From: Acidimicrobiia bacterium
GTDB lineage: Bacteria > Acidobacteriota > Terriglobia > Bryobacterales > Bryobacteraceae
Assembly (NCBI GenBank): GCA_016871315.1
Contig: VFZE01000035.1
Span: forward strand, 1-58,792
Reading direction: 5' to 3'
DNA: 58,792 bases
Positions 1 to 9,234 of this stretch are shown in pieces. Position numbers and translations under genes: made by a program. The notes below the pieces were generated by a model that saw only the letters and a list, made by a program, of their open reading frames with translations, had not been told where the DNA came from and ran no database searches. The first letter of the stretch is position 1, and every line of letters starts with the position of its first letter.

Positions 1-69
1 GTCCCAAACCCAAAAACCGAAGAAAGGAAGTCGGCCGCGATGCGGCCTCCTCATCTTCATTTTTCAGGA

Positions 70-354
70 TCATCTTGTGTTGGAAACGGCTGCCGCTTTC
101 AGGATCATTCTTGGATTAGAAAATGCTGGACCGCCATGCAGCACGAAGATCGCCCCGCCGCGTGTTTCTCTTGCCGGCACGACGATGAGGTTGAGCGGGA
201 TCCTGCGCCCGCCGGCAAGCGAGCGGTTTTCCGGCACCTCGGCGACGCCGCAGCGCGCGGGGAGATTCTCCACCCGGCATGGCTTCAGATCCAGTGCCGG
301 CGACACAGCGGCGAGCGCAACGAGCACCAGCATGCGGCACATGGTCTTCTCCAT
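70..354 (-). pseudogene. N-terminal remnant of a secreted alpha/beta-hydrolase
   Basis: This 94-codon frame starts with a signal-peptide-like stretch (basic start, then LVLVALAAVSPAL). It continues with a pattern typical of the TAP-like/proline iminopeptidase branch of alpha/beta-hydrolases: a CRVE..ARCG..EVPE segment, then IPLNLIVVPA, then the oxyanion strand IFVLHGGPAFS. Intact members run for 400-500 residues and carry the nucleophile Ser, Asp and His further on. Here the frame stops about a dozen residues after HGGP, so the whole catalytic triad is absent. A short imperfect direct repeat (TTTCAGGATCAT at about 62-73 and 97-108) lies at the broken end and may mark the deletion. The family assignment rests on the HGGP strand and upstream pattern only. 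Confidence 0.5.
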
Positions 355-403
355 TCTAGTGGAGCCTGGGGCAGCTCACCTGATGGCTGGGGCAGCCTCC
401 CGG

Positions 404-417
404 TATGATATTATGAT
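404..417 (+). promoter_or_regulatory. Tandem TATGAT repeat before the RHH antitoxin gene
   Basis: TATGAT occurs twice with an 8-base period (404-409 and 412-417), directly before the ATG at 421. The first copy fits a -10 element that would start transcription near 416. RHH antitoxins typically bind short tandem repeats over their own promoter, so this could also be the operator. No convincing -35 is visible. Confidence 0.35.
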
Positions 418-420
418 CTT

Positions 421-648
421 ATGAAACGCACAACCATCGTCCTCCCCGACGACTTGTACGAGCGGCTTCGCTTCGAAGCGTTTCAAAAGCGCGCCAGCCT
501 CTCCCGCCTCATTCGCTTCAAACTCGAGGGCGGGTCATCTCCTGCTCCACGCCGCCGCCGCAAAGATCCCATCCTGGAGGTGGCGGGCATGATCGAGAAT
601 GGTAGCCTTGCGTCGGGCATCGACGAAGCTCTCTATGGGGCTGACTGA
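421..648 (+). CDS. Ribbon-helix-helix (CopG/VapB-like) antitoxin
   Basis: A 75-residue protein. Its first 45 residues follow the ribbon-helix-helix pattern: strand RTTIVLPDDLYERL, then helices FEAFQKRASLSRLIRFKLE. The basic middle (RRRRKD) and acidic C-terminus suit an antitoxin that binds DNA with its N-terminus and its toxin with the rest. The downstream PIN-domain gene starts inside it (14-base overlap), the usual arrangement for translationally coupled toxin-antitoxin pairs. Expected role: neutralise the PIN RNase and repress the operon. It could also be a plain transcriptional regulator, but the neighbour makes the antitoxin reading strong. Confidence 0.8.
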   Translation: MKRTTIVLPDDLYERLRFEAFQKRASLSRLIRFKLEGGSSPAPRRRRKDPILEVAGMIENGSLASGIDEALYGAD

Positions 649-1081
649 GCAACGCTTCTTGTTTGTGGATACCTGGGGATGGCTCGTGCTTGCTGACCGG
701 GCTCATCCATTGCACCGAAAAGTCATCGAGATACGGAAGAGGGACTCAGACCGCGGCGTTCAGTGGATGACCAGCGACTTCATCCTGGATGAAATGATCA
801 CGCGGCTTTTCCAGCGAACACCGTTTCCCAAAGCCCGCGTCTTTTGCGCGGGAATCCTCGGAGCGGGCAAGGACACTTCCCTTCGCATCGAACGCATCGA
901 CGAGCGGCGGTTTGAGCAAGCGTATGAATTGCGCTTACGGTTTCGCGATAAACCCACGATCTCTTTCACGGACTTCACTAGCGCCGTGGTAATGAAGGAA
1001 TGCGGCGTTCGTCACGTACTGACAGGAGATACACACTTCCGTCAATTCGGCTTCGGTTTTGCATTGGTGCCGGAGGATTAG
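635..1081 (+). CDS. PIN-domain toxin (VapC-like ribonuclease)
   Basis: A 148-residue PIN protein. The four acidic positions are visible: Asp12 in FVDTWGWLVLAD, Glu in the FILDEMITRL helix, Asp in ISFTDFTSAVVM, and Asp in LTGDTHFRQFG. These would hold Mg2+ for single-strand RNA cleavage. The ATG at 635 lies inside the antitoxin gene and gives the N-terminus typical of the family. An in-frame start at 599 would add a meaningless basic extension. The target RNA cannot be inferred. All four acidic positions are kept, so it looks functional, unlike the scar at 51.8-52.0 kb. Confidence 0.82.
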   Translation: MGLTEQRFLFVDTWGWLVLADRAHPLHRKVIEIRKRDSDRGVQWMTSDFILDEMITRLFQRTPFPKARVFCAGILGAGKDTSLRIERIDERRFEQAYELRLRFRDKPTISFTDFTSAVVMKECGVRHVLTGDTHFRQFGFGFALVPED

Positions 1082-1084
1082 GGC

Positions 1085-2389
<1,305 letters not shown>

Positions 2390-2421
2390 GTTTGTGCTCC
2401 TTGGATTTCGGTTTTGCCCCG

Positions 2422-2427
2422 ATTATA
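2422..2427 (-). promoter_or_regulatory. Consensus -10 (TATAAT) for the Gfo/Idh gene
   Basis: Read on the minus strand this is a perfect TATAAT, overlapping the TAA stop of the upstream amidase gene. It sits about 33 bases before the ATG at 2389, with AAGGAG in between. It suggests the oxidoreductase has its own promoter as well as possible read-through from the amidase. No good -35 match was found. Confidence 0.45.
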
Positions 2428-3811
2428 GAACAGGGGGGCGAAGGTTCTTGTGCCCGGAAGCGTCCTCCAGCGCCGCGCCCACGCGGAACAGAGTCGCCTC
2501 ATCAAACGGTTTGCCGATGATCTGCGTACTCACCGGAAGCCCGTTATCGGCCAAGCCGCAGGGCATGGAAAGCGCCGGCAGTCCGAGCACATTGATGCCT
2601 CGCACCAGGCGCGTGGAGGCCAGACGCACATCCTCCCGCACGCCTCCCAATTCCACTTCGTTCTGATCAATGCGCGGCGCGGTGTTGGGCGTAGCCGGCA
2701 CCAGCAGACAGTCGGCGTGGTTCCACACGGCGGCAAACTCACGCTGGTAAAGACGCCGCAGCCGCTGCGCGTTGACGTAATCGACAGCGGGTATCAGGCG
2801 CCCTTGATCCAGCAGCGTGATCACCGCGTCGCCGATTTCCGCCCGCCGGTCCATGAAATTCGCCATCGCAGCGCTCGCCTCCGACAGGAGTATGACGCGG
2901 CCCACGGCGTTGATGGAGGCCATGTCGGGCACGCGCACACTCACCAGCCTCGCGCCGAGCTTTTCCGCAAGCGCCGCCATGGAGCGGACGCCACGCTCCA
3001 CTCCCGCATCCAGCCGCTCATAAAAGAAGTTCGCGGGAATGCCGATCCGCAGGTCCTTGATCGAAACCTCGGCGCCGGGCAGGTAATCGCTCACCGGCTG
3101 GCGGCTGGAGGAGTCATCGCGTGCGTCATGGCCGGCTATCGCCTGCAGGCAGAGGGCCGCGTCGCGCACCGAACGCGTCAGCGGGCCCATGTGGTCCAGC
3201 GTGAAATCCAGCGGCAGCACGCCGTAACGGCTGACCCGGCCCGTTGTCGGCTTGATCCCCACGGTTCCGCAAAATGCCGCCGGAATGCGAATGGAACCGC
3301 CGGTGTCGCTGCCCATCGCCATGAACACGATCTCCGCCGAGACCGACGTGCCAGAACCGCCGCTCGATCCGCCCGGCACGCAGTCTGTATTCCACGGATT
3401 GCGCACCGCGCCATAGTGAACGTTATTGGACGTGATGCCGTAGGCGAACTCGTGCATCGAGGTCTTGCCGATCAGCACCGCGCCCGCGGCATCGAGCCGC
3501 TCCACTACTGCCGCGTCATATTCGGGAACGTGATGGGCGAGGATCTTTGATCCGCACGTCGTGCGCACGCCGTTGGTGCAAAAGACATCCTTCACGGCCA
3601 CGGGAATGCCGTGCAGTGGACCGCGATTGCGTCCGGCGGCACGTTCCTCATCCATGCGCCGCGCGCGGTCACGCGCCGCGTCCTCCATCACGGTGATAAA
3701 CGAATTCAGTTTCCCTTGCAGTGCGGCGGCCGAAGCCAGCGCGGCCCGTGTCAGTTCGGCCGACGAGAGCTTGCCCGCCGCCATCTGCGCAGCTGCTTCA
3801 AGAATCGTCAT
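2423..3811 (-). CDS. Amidase-signature (AS) family amidohydrolase
   Basis: A 462-residue amidase of the GatA/AtzE type. The Ser-cisSer-Lys triad is readable: Lys74 in IPVAVKDVF, the cis-Ser in PGGSSGGSG (about 149-150), and nucleophile Ser173 in GSDTGGSIRIPA. FCGTVGIKPTTGRVS follows, as is standard. It would hydrolyse a small-molecule amide. The substrate is not predictable. Its ATG overlaps the stop of the small upstream gene (ATGA), so the two are translationally coupled. That partner looks like the GatC/AtzG-type subunit some amidases need. It is probably not the GatCAB tRNA amidotransferase, since no gatB is near. Confidence 0.85.
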   Translation of the reverse strand: MTILEAAAQMAAGKLSSAELTRAALASAAALQGKLNSFITVMEDAARDRARRMDEERAAGRNRGPLHGIPVAVKDVFCTNGVRTTCGSKILAHHVPEYDAAVVERLDAAGAVLIGKTSMHEFAYGITSNNVHYGAVRNPWNTDCVPGGSSGGSGTSVSAEIVFMAMGSDTGGSIRIPAAFCGTVGIKPTTGRVSRYGVLPLDFTLDHMGPLTRSVRDAALCLQAIAGHDARDDSSSRQPVSDYLPGAEVSIKDLRIGIPANFFYERLDAGVERGVRSMAALAEKLGARLVSVRVPDMASINAVGRVILLSEASAAMANFMDRRAEIGDAVITLLDQGRLIPAVDYVNAQRLRRLYQREFAAVWNHADCLLVPATPNTAPRIDQNEVELGGVREDVRLASTRLVRGINVLGLPALSMPCGLADNGLPVSTQIIGKPFDEATLFRVGAALEDASGHKNLRPPVL

Positions 3812-3990
3812 TTCGACGGCTCCGGATGGACAGCCTGCACATAGGAGGGCTCGGTCTCCAGAGGAATGCGCGCCACCAGCGGCCGGAACTGCGCCTCCAG
3901 CCCCTCCATTGGTTTCACCACTCCGTCGAGTTTCTCCGGCGGAATATCGGGGGCCAGCACGGCGGCCAATGCTTTAAAGTCCTTCTGCAT
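3808..3990 (-). CDS. Small GatC/AtzG-like amidase partner
   Basis: About 60 residues with the look of AtzG/GatC-type small subunits: a helix (FKALAAVLAPDIPPEKLDG), a second helix (MEGLEAQFRPLVARIP), then an extended tail with ETEPSYVQA, comparable to the EPxxxF/H tail of GatC-like proteins. In AtzEG and GatCA the tail wraps round the amidase. The gene overlaps the amidase start by 4 bases. The frame stays open to a GTG at 4008, but TACAAT at 4000-4005 reads as a -10, making the ATG at 3990 the likelier, near-leaderless start. The call rests on pattern and context; direct similarity was not tested. Confidence 0.55.
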   Translation of the reverse strand: MQKDFKALAAVLAPDIPPEKLDGVVKPMEGLEAQFRPLVARIPLETEPSYVQAVHPEPSK

Positions 3991-4041
3991 AGTAATGGCA
4001 TTGTACACGCCCGGCGGATAGGTTCTGGAGGTAGACTATGG

Positions 4042-5223
4042 ATGGATCTTATGGCCACCGTCACCGCGGCAACGGGAACCACCGGCCCGCTTACGCACCT
4101 GAATGAAGAAGAGCGCATGTTTGCTAATGCAGTGCGCCAGTTCGCGCGTGAGCAGATTGCCCCGCATGTACGCGAGATGGACGAGCAGGCGCAGTTCCGT
4201 CCCGGCATTCTGAAACAGCTGTTCGAACTGGGGCTGATGGGCATCGAGATTCCGGAAGAATACGATGGTCAGGGCGGCACATTCTTTCAGGCGGTGCTGG
4301 CGATTGAGGAACTGGCGGCAGTGGATCCCACGGCGGCGGTGATCATCGATGTGCAGAACACGCTGGTTAACAATGCCATGTTGCGCTGGGGCAACGAAGA
4401 TCAGAAGAGCCGCTACCTGCCGAAGCTGGCCACGGAGATGGTCTCCTGCTACGCTCTCTCGGAGGCCGGCTCCGGTTCCGATGCCTTCGCGTTGCAGACG
4501 CGAGCCGAGGAGACCGGCGATAACTACCTTCTCAACGGCCGCAAACTCTGGATCACCAACGCGAAAGAGGCGGGGTTGTTTCTCGTCTTCGCTAACGCGA
4601 ATCCCGAGGCCGGCTACAAGGGCATCACCTGCTTTCTGGTTGAGCGGGAGTTTCCCGGCTTCCAGGTGGGGCGTAAGGAGGACAAGCTCGGCATCCGCGC
4701 TTCCTCCACCTGCGAGCTGATTCTGGATAACTGCCGAGTACCGAAATCGAACGTCCTTGGCGAAGTGGGCAAGGGCTACAAGATCGCCATCGAGACGCTG
4801 AACGAAGGCCGGATCGCCATCGGCGGGCAGATGATCGGGCTGGCGCGCGGCGCGCTGGATCATGCCCTCGCCTACGCCAAGCAGCGAAAGCAGTTCGGCA
4901 AGCCGATCGCCGAGTTCCAGGCGGTGCAGATTGAACTCGCCGAAATGGCGACGGAGTTGGAAGCGGCGCGGCTGCTTGTCTACAACGCCGCGCGCCTCAA
5001 GGAAGCCGGCCTGCCCTTCTTGAAAGAAGCGGCGATGGCCAAGCTGTTCAGCTCGCAGGTCGCGGAAACCATCGCCAGCCGGGCGGTGGAAATCTTCGGC
5101 GGCGCCGGCTTCACCAAAGAATACCCGGTGGAGAAGTTGTATCGCGACGCAAAGATCGGGAGAATCTATGAGGGGACGTCGAACATGCAGCGTCTCACGA
5201 TCGCCAAGCAGCTGCTTGGGTAA
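4042..5223 (+). CDS. Acyl-CoA dehydrogenase
   Basis: A 393-residue FAD-dependent acyl-CoA dehydrogenase of the short/branched-chain group. It has the N-terminal helical domain, the flavin strand motif CYALSEAGSGSDAFA, WITNAKEAG, and the C-terminal FGGAGFTKEYPVEKLYRDAKIGR. The Glu in IYEGTSNMQ is the usual catalytic base. It oxidises an acyl-CoA to the 2-enoyl-CoA and passes electrons to ETF. The ATG at 4042 sits about ten bases after GGAGGT. A second in-frame ATG follows at 4051, and the frame upstream is antisense to the amidase. Chain-length preference cannot be read by eye. Confidence 0.88.
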   Translation: MDLMATVTAATGTTGPLTHLNEEERMFANAVRQFAREQIAPHVREMDEQAQFRPGILKQLFELGLMGIEIPEEYDGQGGTFFQAVLAIEELAAVDPTAAVIIDVQNTLVNNAMLRWGNEDQKSRYLPKLATEMVSCYALSEAGSGSDAFALQTRAEETGDNYLLNGRKLWITNAKEAGLFLVFANANPEAGYKGITCFLVEREFPGFQVGRKEDKLGIRASSTCELILDNCRVPKSNVLGEVGKGYKIAIETLNEGRIAIGGQMIGLARGALDHALAYAKQRKQFGKPIAEFQAVQIELAEMATELEAARLLVYNAARLKEAGLPFLKEAAMAKLFSSQVAETIASRAVEIFGGAGFTKEYPVEKLYRDAKIGRIYEGTSNMQRLTIAKQLLG

Positions 5224-5226
5224 CCA

Positions 5227-5245
5227 GATGCCGGGTTCCGGCATC
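5227..5245 (+). terminator. Perfect 8-bp hairpin after the acyl-CoA dehydrogenase
   Basis: GATGCCGG and CCGGCATC flank a 3-base loop just after the stop codon. No T-run follows, so it is either a weak or Rho-assisted terminator, or a stabilising hairpin between this gene and the next. Confidence 0.4.
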
Positions 5246-5266
5246 CAATAGCAAAGGAGGCGATTC

Positions 5267-6058
5267 ATGCGTGTTTTGCTGATTGCGATTCTGGCAGCAC
5301 TGTCGGCCGTTGCCGCTACCAATAAGGACCTGACTCAGGAACAGGTGGATGAGATTATCCGCAAGTTCGCCGCCAAGGAGGCCGAGTTCGCCGTGGCGCG
5401 GGAAAACTACACCTACCGGCAGACCGCAAAGGTCCACGAACTCGACGAAAGCGGCTCGGTACGCGGCCGCTACGAAATCGTCTCCGACATCATCTTTTCC
5501 AACGATGGCAAGCGCACCGAGCGGATCGTTCACGCCCCGGTCACGACGCTGAAGAACATCGGCCTGACCCCGGAAGACGAGCAGGACTTGCGCAGCGTTC
5601 AGCCGTTCGTGCTTACCACAAAGGACGTCGACAAGTACCACGTGCGCTACCTGGGCCACGAAGTGCTCGACGAGATTCCCTGCTACTCCTTCGCCGTCAA
5701 ACCGAAGAAGATGGAGCCCGGCCAGCGCTACTTCCAAGGCATCGTATGGGTGGACGACCGCGACCTGCAAATCGTGAAGAGCTACGGCCGGGGCGTCGGC
5801 ATCATCAAGAAGGGCTACGACAACCAGTTCCCCAAGTTTGAGACCTACCGCGAACAGATCGACGGCAAGTACTGGTTCCCCACCTACACGATCGCCAACG
5901 ACACGCTGCACTTCGAGAACCTCTCCCAGCGCATCCGCTTGACCGTCCGCTACGAGGACTATAAACAGTTCAAGAGCGACATCCGGATCACTTTCGGCGA
6001 CCCGGTCAGCGAAGGAGCCAGCGGCGAAGAAAAACCGAAGGAGCCCAAAAAGCCCTAG
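5267..6058 (+). CDS. Secreted protein of unknown function, LolA/LolB-like in layout
   Basis: A 263-residue protein. It has a clear signal peptide (RVLLIAILAALSAVAA), an alternating beta-rich body (YTYRQTAKVHELDESG, RYEIVSDIIF, GQRYFQGIVWVDDRDLQIVKS, KYWFPTYTIANDTLHF) and a lysine/proline tail. The pattern of an outer-membrane-lipoprotein-sorting-like half-barrel, with a 'DDRDLQIVKSYG' strand, resembles periplasmic LolA-fold proteins common in Acidobacteria. I do not recognise a named family and no catalytic motif is visible. A strong GGAGG lies 8 bases before the ATG. A role in handling lipid or envelope components is only a guess. Confidence 0.6.
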   Translation: MRVLLIAILAALSAVAATNKDLTQEQVDEIIRKFAAKEAEFAVARENYTYRQTAKVHELDESGSVRGRYEIVSDIIFSNDGKRTERIVHAPVTTLKNIGLTPEDEQDLRSVQPFVLTTKDVDKYHVRYLGHEVLDEIPCYSFAVKPKKMEPGQRYFQGIVWVDDRDLQIVKSYGRGVGIIKKGYDNQFPKFETYREQIDGKYWFPTYTIANDTLHFENLSQRIRLTVRYEDYKQFKSDIRITFGDPVSEGASGEEKPKEPKKP

Positions 6059-6149
6059 TTTTCCCCGTTAAACCCGCCATTGGACCCGCTAGACTTTTTT
6101 CCTGCGCCATCGGCCTAACCTTGTGCTTTAATAGTCTGTTAGCTCTCCT

Positions 6150-7190
6150 ATGGCGACCACCAGGGTCAGACTGCGCCGGCGTTGGGCCGCCACGACAAGG
6201 CGGGTGCGCGAACTGCGCATGATCGCCAAGGGACTCCTCCACAAGGACCACCCCGTCCTGGCTCACATCATCCCCATCCGCCGCTGCAATCTCAGCTGCA
6301 CCTACTGCAACGAATTCGACGATTTCTCCAAGCCCGTGCCGCTGGAAACCATGCTTGAGCGCGTCGATCAACTGGGGCGCCTGGGCACCACCGTCATCAC
6401 CATCAGCGGCGGTGAACCACTGATGCATCCGGACCTGGACCTGATCATCCGCCGCATGCGCCGCAACGGCATCATCGCCGGGCTCATCACCAACGGGTAT
6501 CTGCTCACCAAGGAGCGCATCGAGCGGCTGAACGAGGCCGGGCTCGATCACCTCCAAATCTCCATCGACAACGTCAACCCGGACGATGTCTCGAAGAAGA
6601 GCCTGAAGGTGCTCGACAAGAAACTGCAACTGCTGGCCGAATACGCCACCTTCCACGTCAACATCAATTCCGTGGTCGGGGGCGGCACGCACTATCCGGA
6701 AGACGCGCTGAAGATCAGCCATCGCGCGCTGGAGCTTGGCTTCACCTCCACCGTCGGCATCATTCACGACGGCACCGGACAGCTCCGGCCTCTCGGCCCG
6801 AAGGAACGCGAAGTCTACAAGGCCATCAAGAGCCTGGAAAAATCCAGCTACGCGCAGATCAATCATTTCCAGGAAGCGATCGCCGACGGCAGGCCGAACA
6901 ACTGGCGCTGCCGCGCCGGCGCCCGCTACCTCTACATCTGCGAAGACGGTCTCGTGCACTACTGCTCCCAGCAGCGCGGCTATCCGGCAAAGCCGCTCGG
7001 CGAATATGGTCTCGCCGACATCCGCCGCGAGTATTCCACCGCCAAGCGCTGCGCGCCCAACTGCACCGTCAGCTGCGTGCACCAGGTGTCGATGATCGAT
7101 TTCTGGCGTGATCCACAAACGCTGGTGACCGATCCTCAGGCGATGCCGGTGGGCGGAGAGCTGGTCCATATCGAAACCGGACGGCGCTGA
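6150..7190 (+). CDS. Radical SAM enzyme with C-terminal Cys cluster (SPASM-like)
   Basis: A 346-residue radical SAM protein. The cluster motif is C46-NLS-C50-TY-C53, followed by TVITISGGEPLMHPD (SAM-binding GGE) and GLITNGYLL. The C-terminal part has further cysteines (CRAG, YICEDG, HYCSQQ, CAPNCTVSC), as in SPASM or twitch domains holding an auxiliary Fe-S cluster. The N-terminus is very basic (RVRLRRRW). Such enzymes modify peptides, lipids or sugars; the substrate here is unknown. The methyltransferase gene follows after 5 bases, so the two probably act together. Confidence 0.8.
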   Translation: MATTRVRLRRRWAATTRRVRELRMIAKGLLHKDHPVLAHIIPIRRCNLSCTYCNEFDDFSKPVPLETMLERVDQLGRLGTTVITISGGEPLMHPDLDLIIRRMRRNGIIAGLITNGYLLTKERIERLNEAGLDHLQISIDNVNPDDVSKKSLKVLDKKLQLLAEYATFHVNINSVVGGGTHYPEDALKISHRALELGFTSTVGIIHDGTGQLRPLGPKEREVYKAIKSLEKSSYAQINHFQEAIADGRPNNWRCRAGARYLYICEDGLVHYCSQQRGYPAKPLGEYGLADIRREYSTAKRCAPNCTVSCVHQVSMIDFWRDPQTLVTDPQAMPVGGELVHIETGRR

Positions 7191-7195
7191 GGCGA

Positions 7196-7963
7196 GTGTC
7201 GGAGTCCGGCTCAAGCCTGTCCTGGTATCTTGATCCGCTGGTTGCCGCGCAAAAACGATCCGAGCATCAGAAGCTGATCCGCGATTGGGCTGGCGAGTCC
7301 TTCTCCGGTCATGTTCTCAAGACCGATCTGTTTGAAGAGGCCTACGGCTCCGACAGAATCCTGTTTGATCTGTTTGCCAGCGCCAGCCGCGTCACCGGCA
7401 TCGACATTGAATTCTCCACCGTTCAGAAGGCAATGGTCAATTGTCCGTTGCCGTCGGCGCGGTTCCTCACCACGGATCTGAGGCAGTTCGCGATTCAGTC
7501 CGCCAGCGTGGATCTTATCGTCTCCAATTCCACGCTCGACCATTTCGAAACGCGCGCGGAGTTCGAAGCGGCAGTGGCGCAGATCGCCGGCGTCCTCCGC
7601 CCCGGCGGGCTGCTGATCATCACGATGGATAATCCGTGGAATCCCCTGTACCATTTGCTGCGCTGGAGCTGCCGCCTCCGCCGTTGGCCCTTCGCCCTCG
7701 GCTACACCACTTCCGCGCCTCAACTCCGCCAGTCACTGGAGCGCGCCGGTCTGCGCGTCGAAGCCACTGCAGAGCTGATCCACAACCCGCGTCTGGTCTC
7801 GACCGTGCTGTTCCTTGCGCTTCGAAAACTGCTGGGCCGGTACGCCGACGCTCCGGTCCGCCTGCTGTTAGCGCTGTTTGCTTTGCTGGGCAGACTGCCT
7901 ACGCGCTCCTTCACCGCCTGCTTTGTCGCCGCCGCCGCCAGAAGACCGGCCGGCCGGGAATGA
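7196..7963 (+). CDS. Class I SAM-dependent methyltransferase
   Basis: A 255-residue methyltransferase of the Methyltransf_11 type. VTGIDIEFSTVQKA corresponds to the SAM-binding acidic loop, SVDLIVSNSTLDHF to motif IV, and GVLRPGGLLIITMDNP to the post-motif strand. A hydrophobic C-terminal stretch (RLLLALFALLGRLP) may touch the membrane. The start is GTG, 5 bases after the radical SAM gene, which points to one operon. The last 96 bases overlap the convergent Mur-ligase-like gene. Substrate unknown; a lipid or cell-envelope acceptor would fit the neighbours. Confidence 0.78.
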   Translation: MSESGSSLSWYLDPLVAAQKRSEHQKLIRDWAGESFSGHVLKTDLFEEAYGSDRILFDLFASASRVTGIDIEFSTVQKAMVNCPLPSARFLTTDLRQFAIQSASVDLIVSNSTLDHFETRAEFEAAVAQIAGVLRPGGLLIITMDNPWNPLYHLLRWSCRLRRWPFALGYTTSAPQLRQSLERAGLRVEATAELIHNPRLVSTVLFLALRKLLGRYADAPVRLLLALFALLGRLPTRSFTACFVAAAARRPAGRE

Positions 7964-9190
7964 GATTCCCGCGGCAGGAACAAACCCCAGTTCCTCGCAG
8001 GAGTCGCACGATGGTCTGCGGCATACCTGCTTCCTGCAGGCGACTTCGCCGAATTGCGCATAAAAGATACGCGTCAGGTGTTCCCCGGCTTGCCCCTTCA
8101 GCAAAACCAGGTCTCCGGGACCGAGTTCTGATTTCAGAAACTCGGAGGCTTCCGGAAGCTCGGCGAAGTGACGCACGCAATCGGGCGCCATTCCGTGCCG
8201 GATGGCGGCGCGCACGGCGTGTGCTCCGTAGACCGAAACGAACACCGCGAAATCGGCCCCTTCCGCCACGCGCCTTCCCAGGTCCTCCTGTCTCGGAACA
8301 GGATCGGCCAGACCGGTGTCCCAGGTGTCGCCGGCCACAACGACACGCCGGCGAACATCCGCGTCCCGCAACAGCTTCATCGCCGCCGGGATCGTGCTCA
8401 CCGATCCATGCGTTTCATCGCGCAACAGCACGGCCCCGGAGGGAAGCACAACAGGCTCCATGCGCGCGCGGAACGGCTGAACAGACTCCATTGCTTCGGC
8501 GGCCGCCGCCAGCGGCACTCCGCAATTGACCGCCGTGGCGATAGCGCCGAGCACCGTTGCCACCCACTGCACCCCCACGAAGTTCGTATTCACCCACGCC
8601 GATTCCCCCGCCGCATGTACGCTGAATTGCAGCCGCGAGGGCCAGCGCGCGGAAATCTCATCCGCACGGAAGTCGTTCCCGGCCTCCAGCCCGAAAGTAA
8701 CCACGCGGCAGTTGCACCGCTCCGCCATCGCCCGCACCCATGGGTCATCGCCGTTGAGAACGGCCAGACCGTTACTCGTCAAGCGACGCAGCAACTGCGC
8801 TTTTTCATGGGCGACATCGGCCAGCGTCGGATGGTGATTGCTGTGCGCCTTGTCGACTTTCAGGATCACCGCGATGTCGGGATTGAGCTGCCAGCTCGCT
8901 CGCCACAATGCGCCTCGCCTTCGCGTGCCAACTTCAATCACCGTATAACGATGTTGCGGACGCGTCCGAAGCAGTGTCAAGGCAATGCCGCGGCGCGTAT
9001 TATCGGCATTTCGCATTGCGTTCACCGCGAAGTGACGATCCAGTATCGCAATCAGGCTTTGCGTGCAGGTTGTCTTGCCAAAGCTGCCCGTGATGGCGAT
9101 CACACGCGTCCTGAAGATCAGCCGCCGCCAGAGAAAGCTCAATGCCGTGAGGGCATACGCGGCGCCGGCGTCTAGATAACGATGGACCAA
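7868..9190 (-). CDS. Mur-ligase-family ATP-dependent ligase (MurF-like, not cell-wall MurF)
   Basis: A 440-residue protein with the Mur ligase P-loop AITGSFGKTTCTQSL and the central pattern YTVIEVGTRRRG and VDKAHSNHH. It has GLAVLNGDDPWV, and a C-terminal domain with VVVAGDTWDTG and GDLVLLKGQAGEHL. It should couple ATP hydrolysis to an amide bond, but no wall-synthesis neighbours are present. It ends with an unusual cysteine segment, CRKQVCRRPSCDSC, then a low-complexity Gly/Arg/Gln tail that lies wholly antisense to the convergent methyltransferase gene. The tail looks like extension past a lost stop. The start is a TTG after TAGAAT and AAAGG, so the exact N-terminus is uncertain. Confidence 0.72.
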   Translation of the reverse strand: MVHRYLDAGAAYALTALSFLWRRLIFRTRVIAITGSFGKTTCTQSLIAILDRHFAVNAMRNADNTRRGIALTLLRTRPQHRYTVIEVGTRRRGALWRASWQLNPDIAVILKVDKAHSNHHPTLADVAHEKAQLLRRLTSNGLAVLNGDDPWVRAMAERCNCRVVTFGLEAGNDFRADEISARWPSRLQFSVHAAGESAWVNTNFVGVQWVATVLGAIATAVNCGVPLAAAAEAMESVQPFRARMEPVVLPSGAVLLRDETHGSVSTIPAAMKLLRDADVRRRVVVAGDTWDTGLADPVPRQEDLGRRVAEGADFAVFVSVYGAHAVRAAIRHGMAPDCVRHFAELPEASEFLKSELGPGDLVLLKGQAGEHLTRIFYAQFGEVACRKQVCRRPSCDSCEELGFVPAAGISFPAGRSSGGGGDKAGGEGARRQSAQQSKQR

Positions 9191-9234
9191 CCTTTATTCT
9201 AAAGAATCAGCTTCCAGCCATTCCGCGGGACAGC

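Noticed and set aside
2423-3990. Reading the amidase pair as gatCA of the tRNA amidotransferase
   Set aside because: No gatB nearby, and the small subunit looks closer to AtzG-type partners; a metabolic amidase is likelier.
4036-5322. 428-codon minus-strand open frame opposite the acyl-CoA dehydrogenase
   Set aside because: Antisense shadow with no recognisable domain.
7868-9190. Naming the Mur-type ligase murF
   Set aside because: No peptidoglycan gene neighbours, a divergent C-terminus with a Cys cluster, and atypical central motifs.
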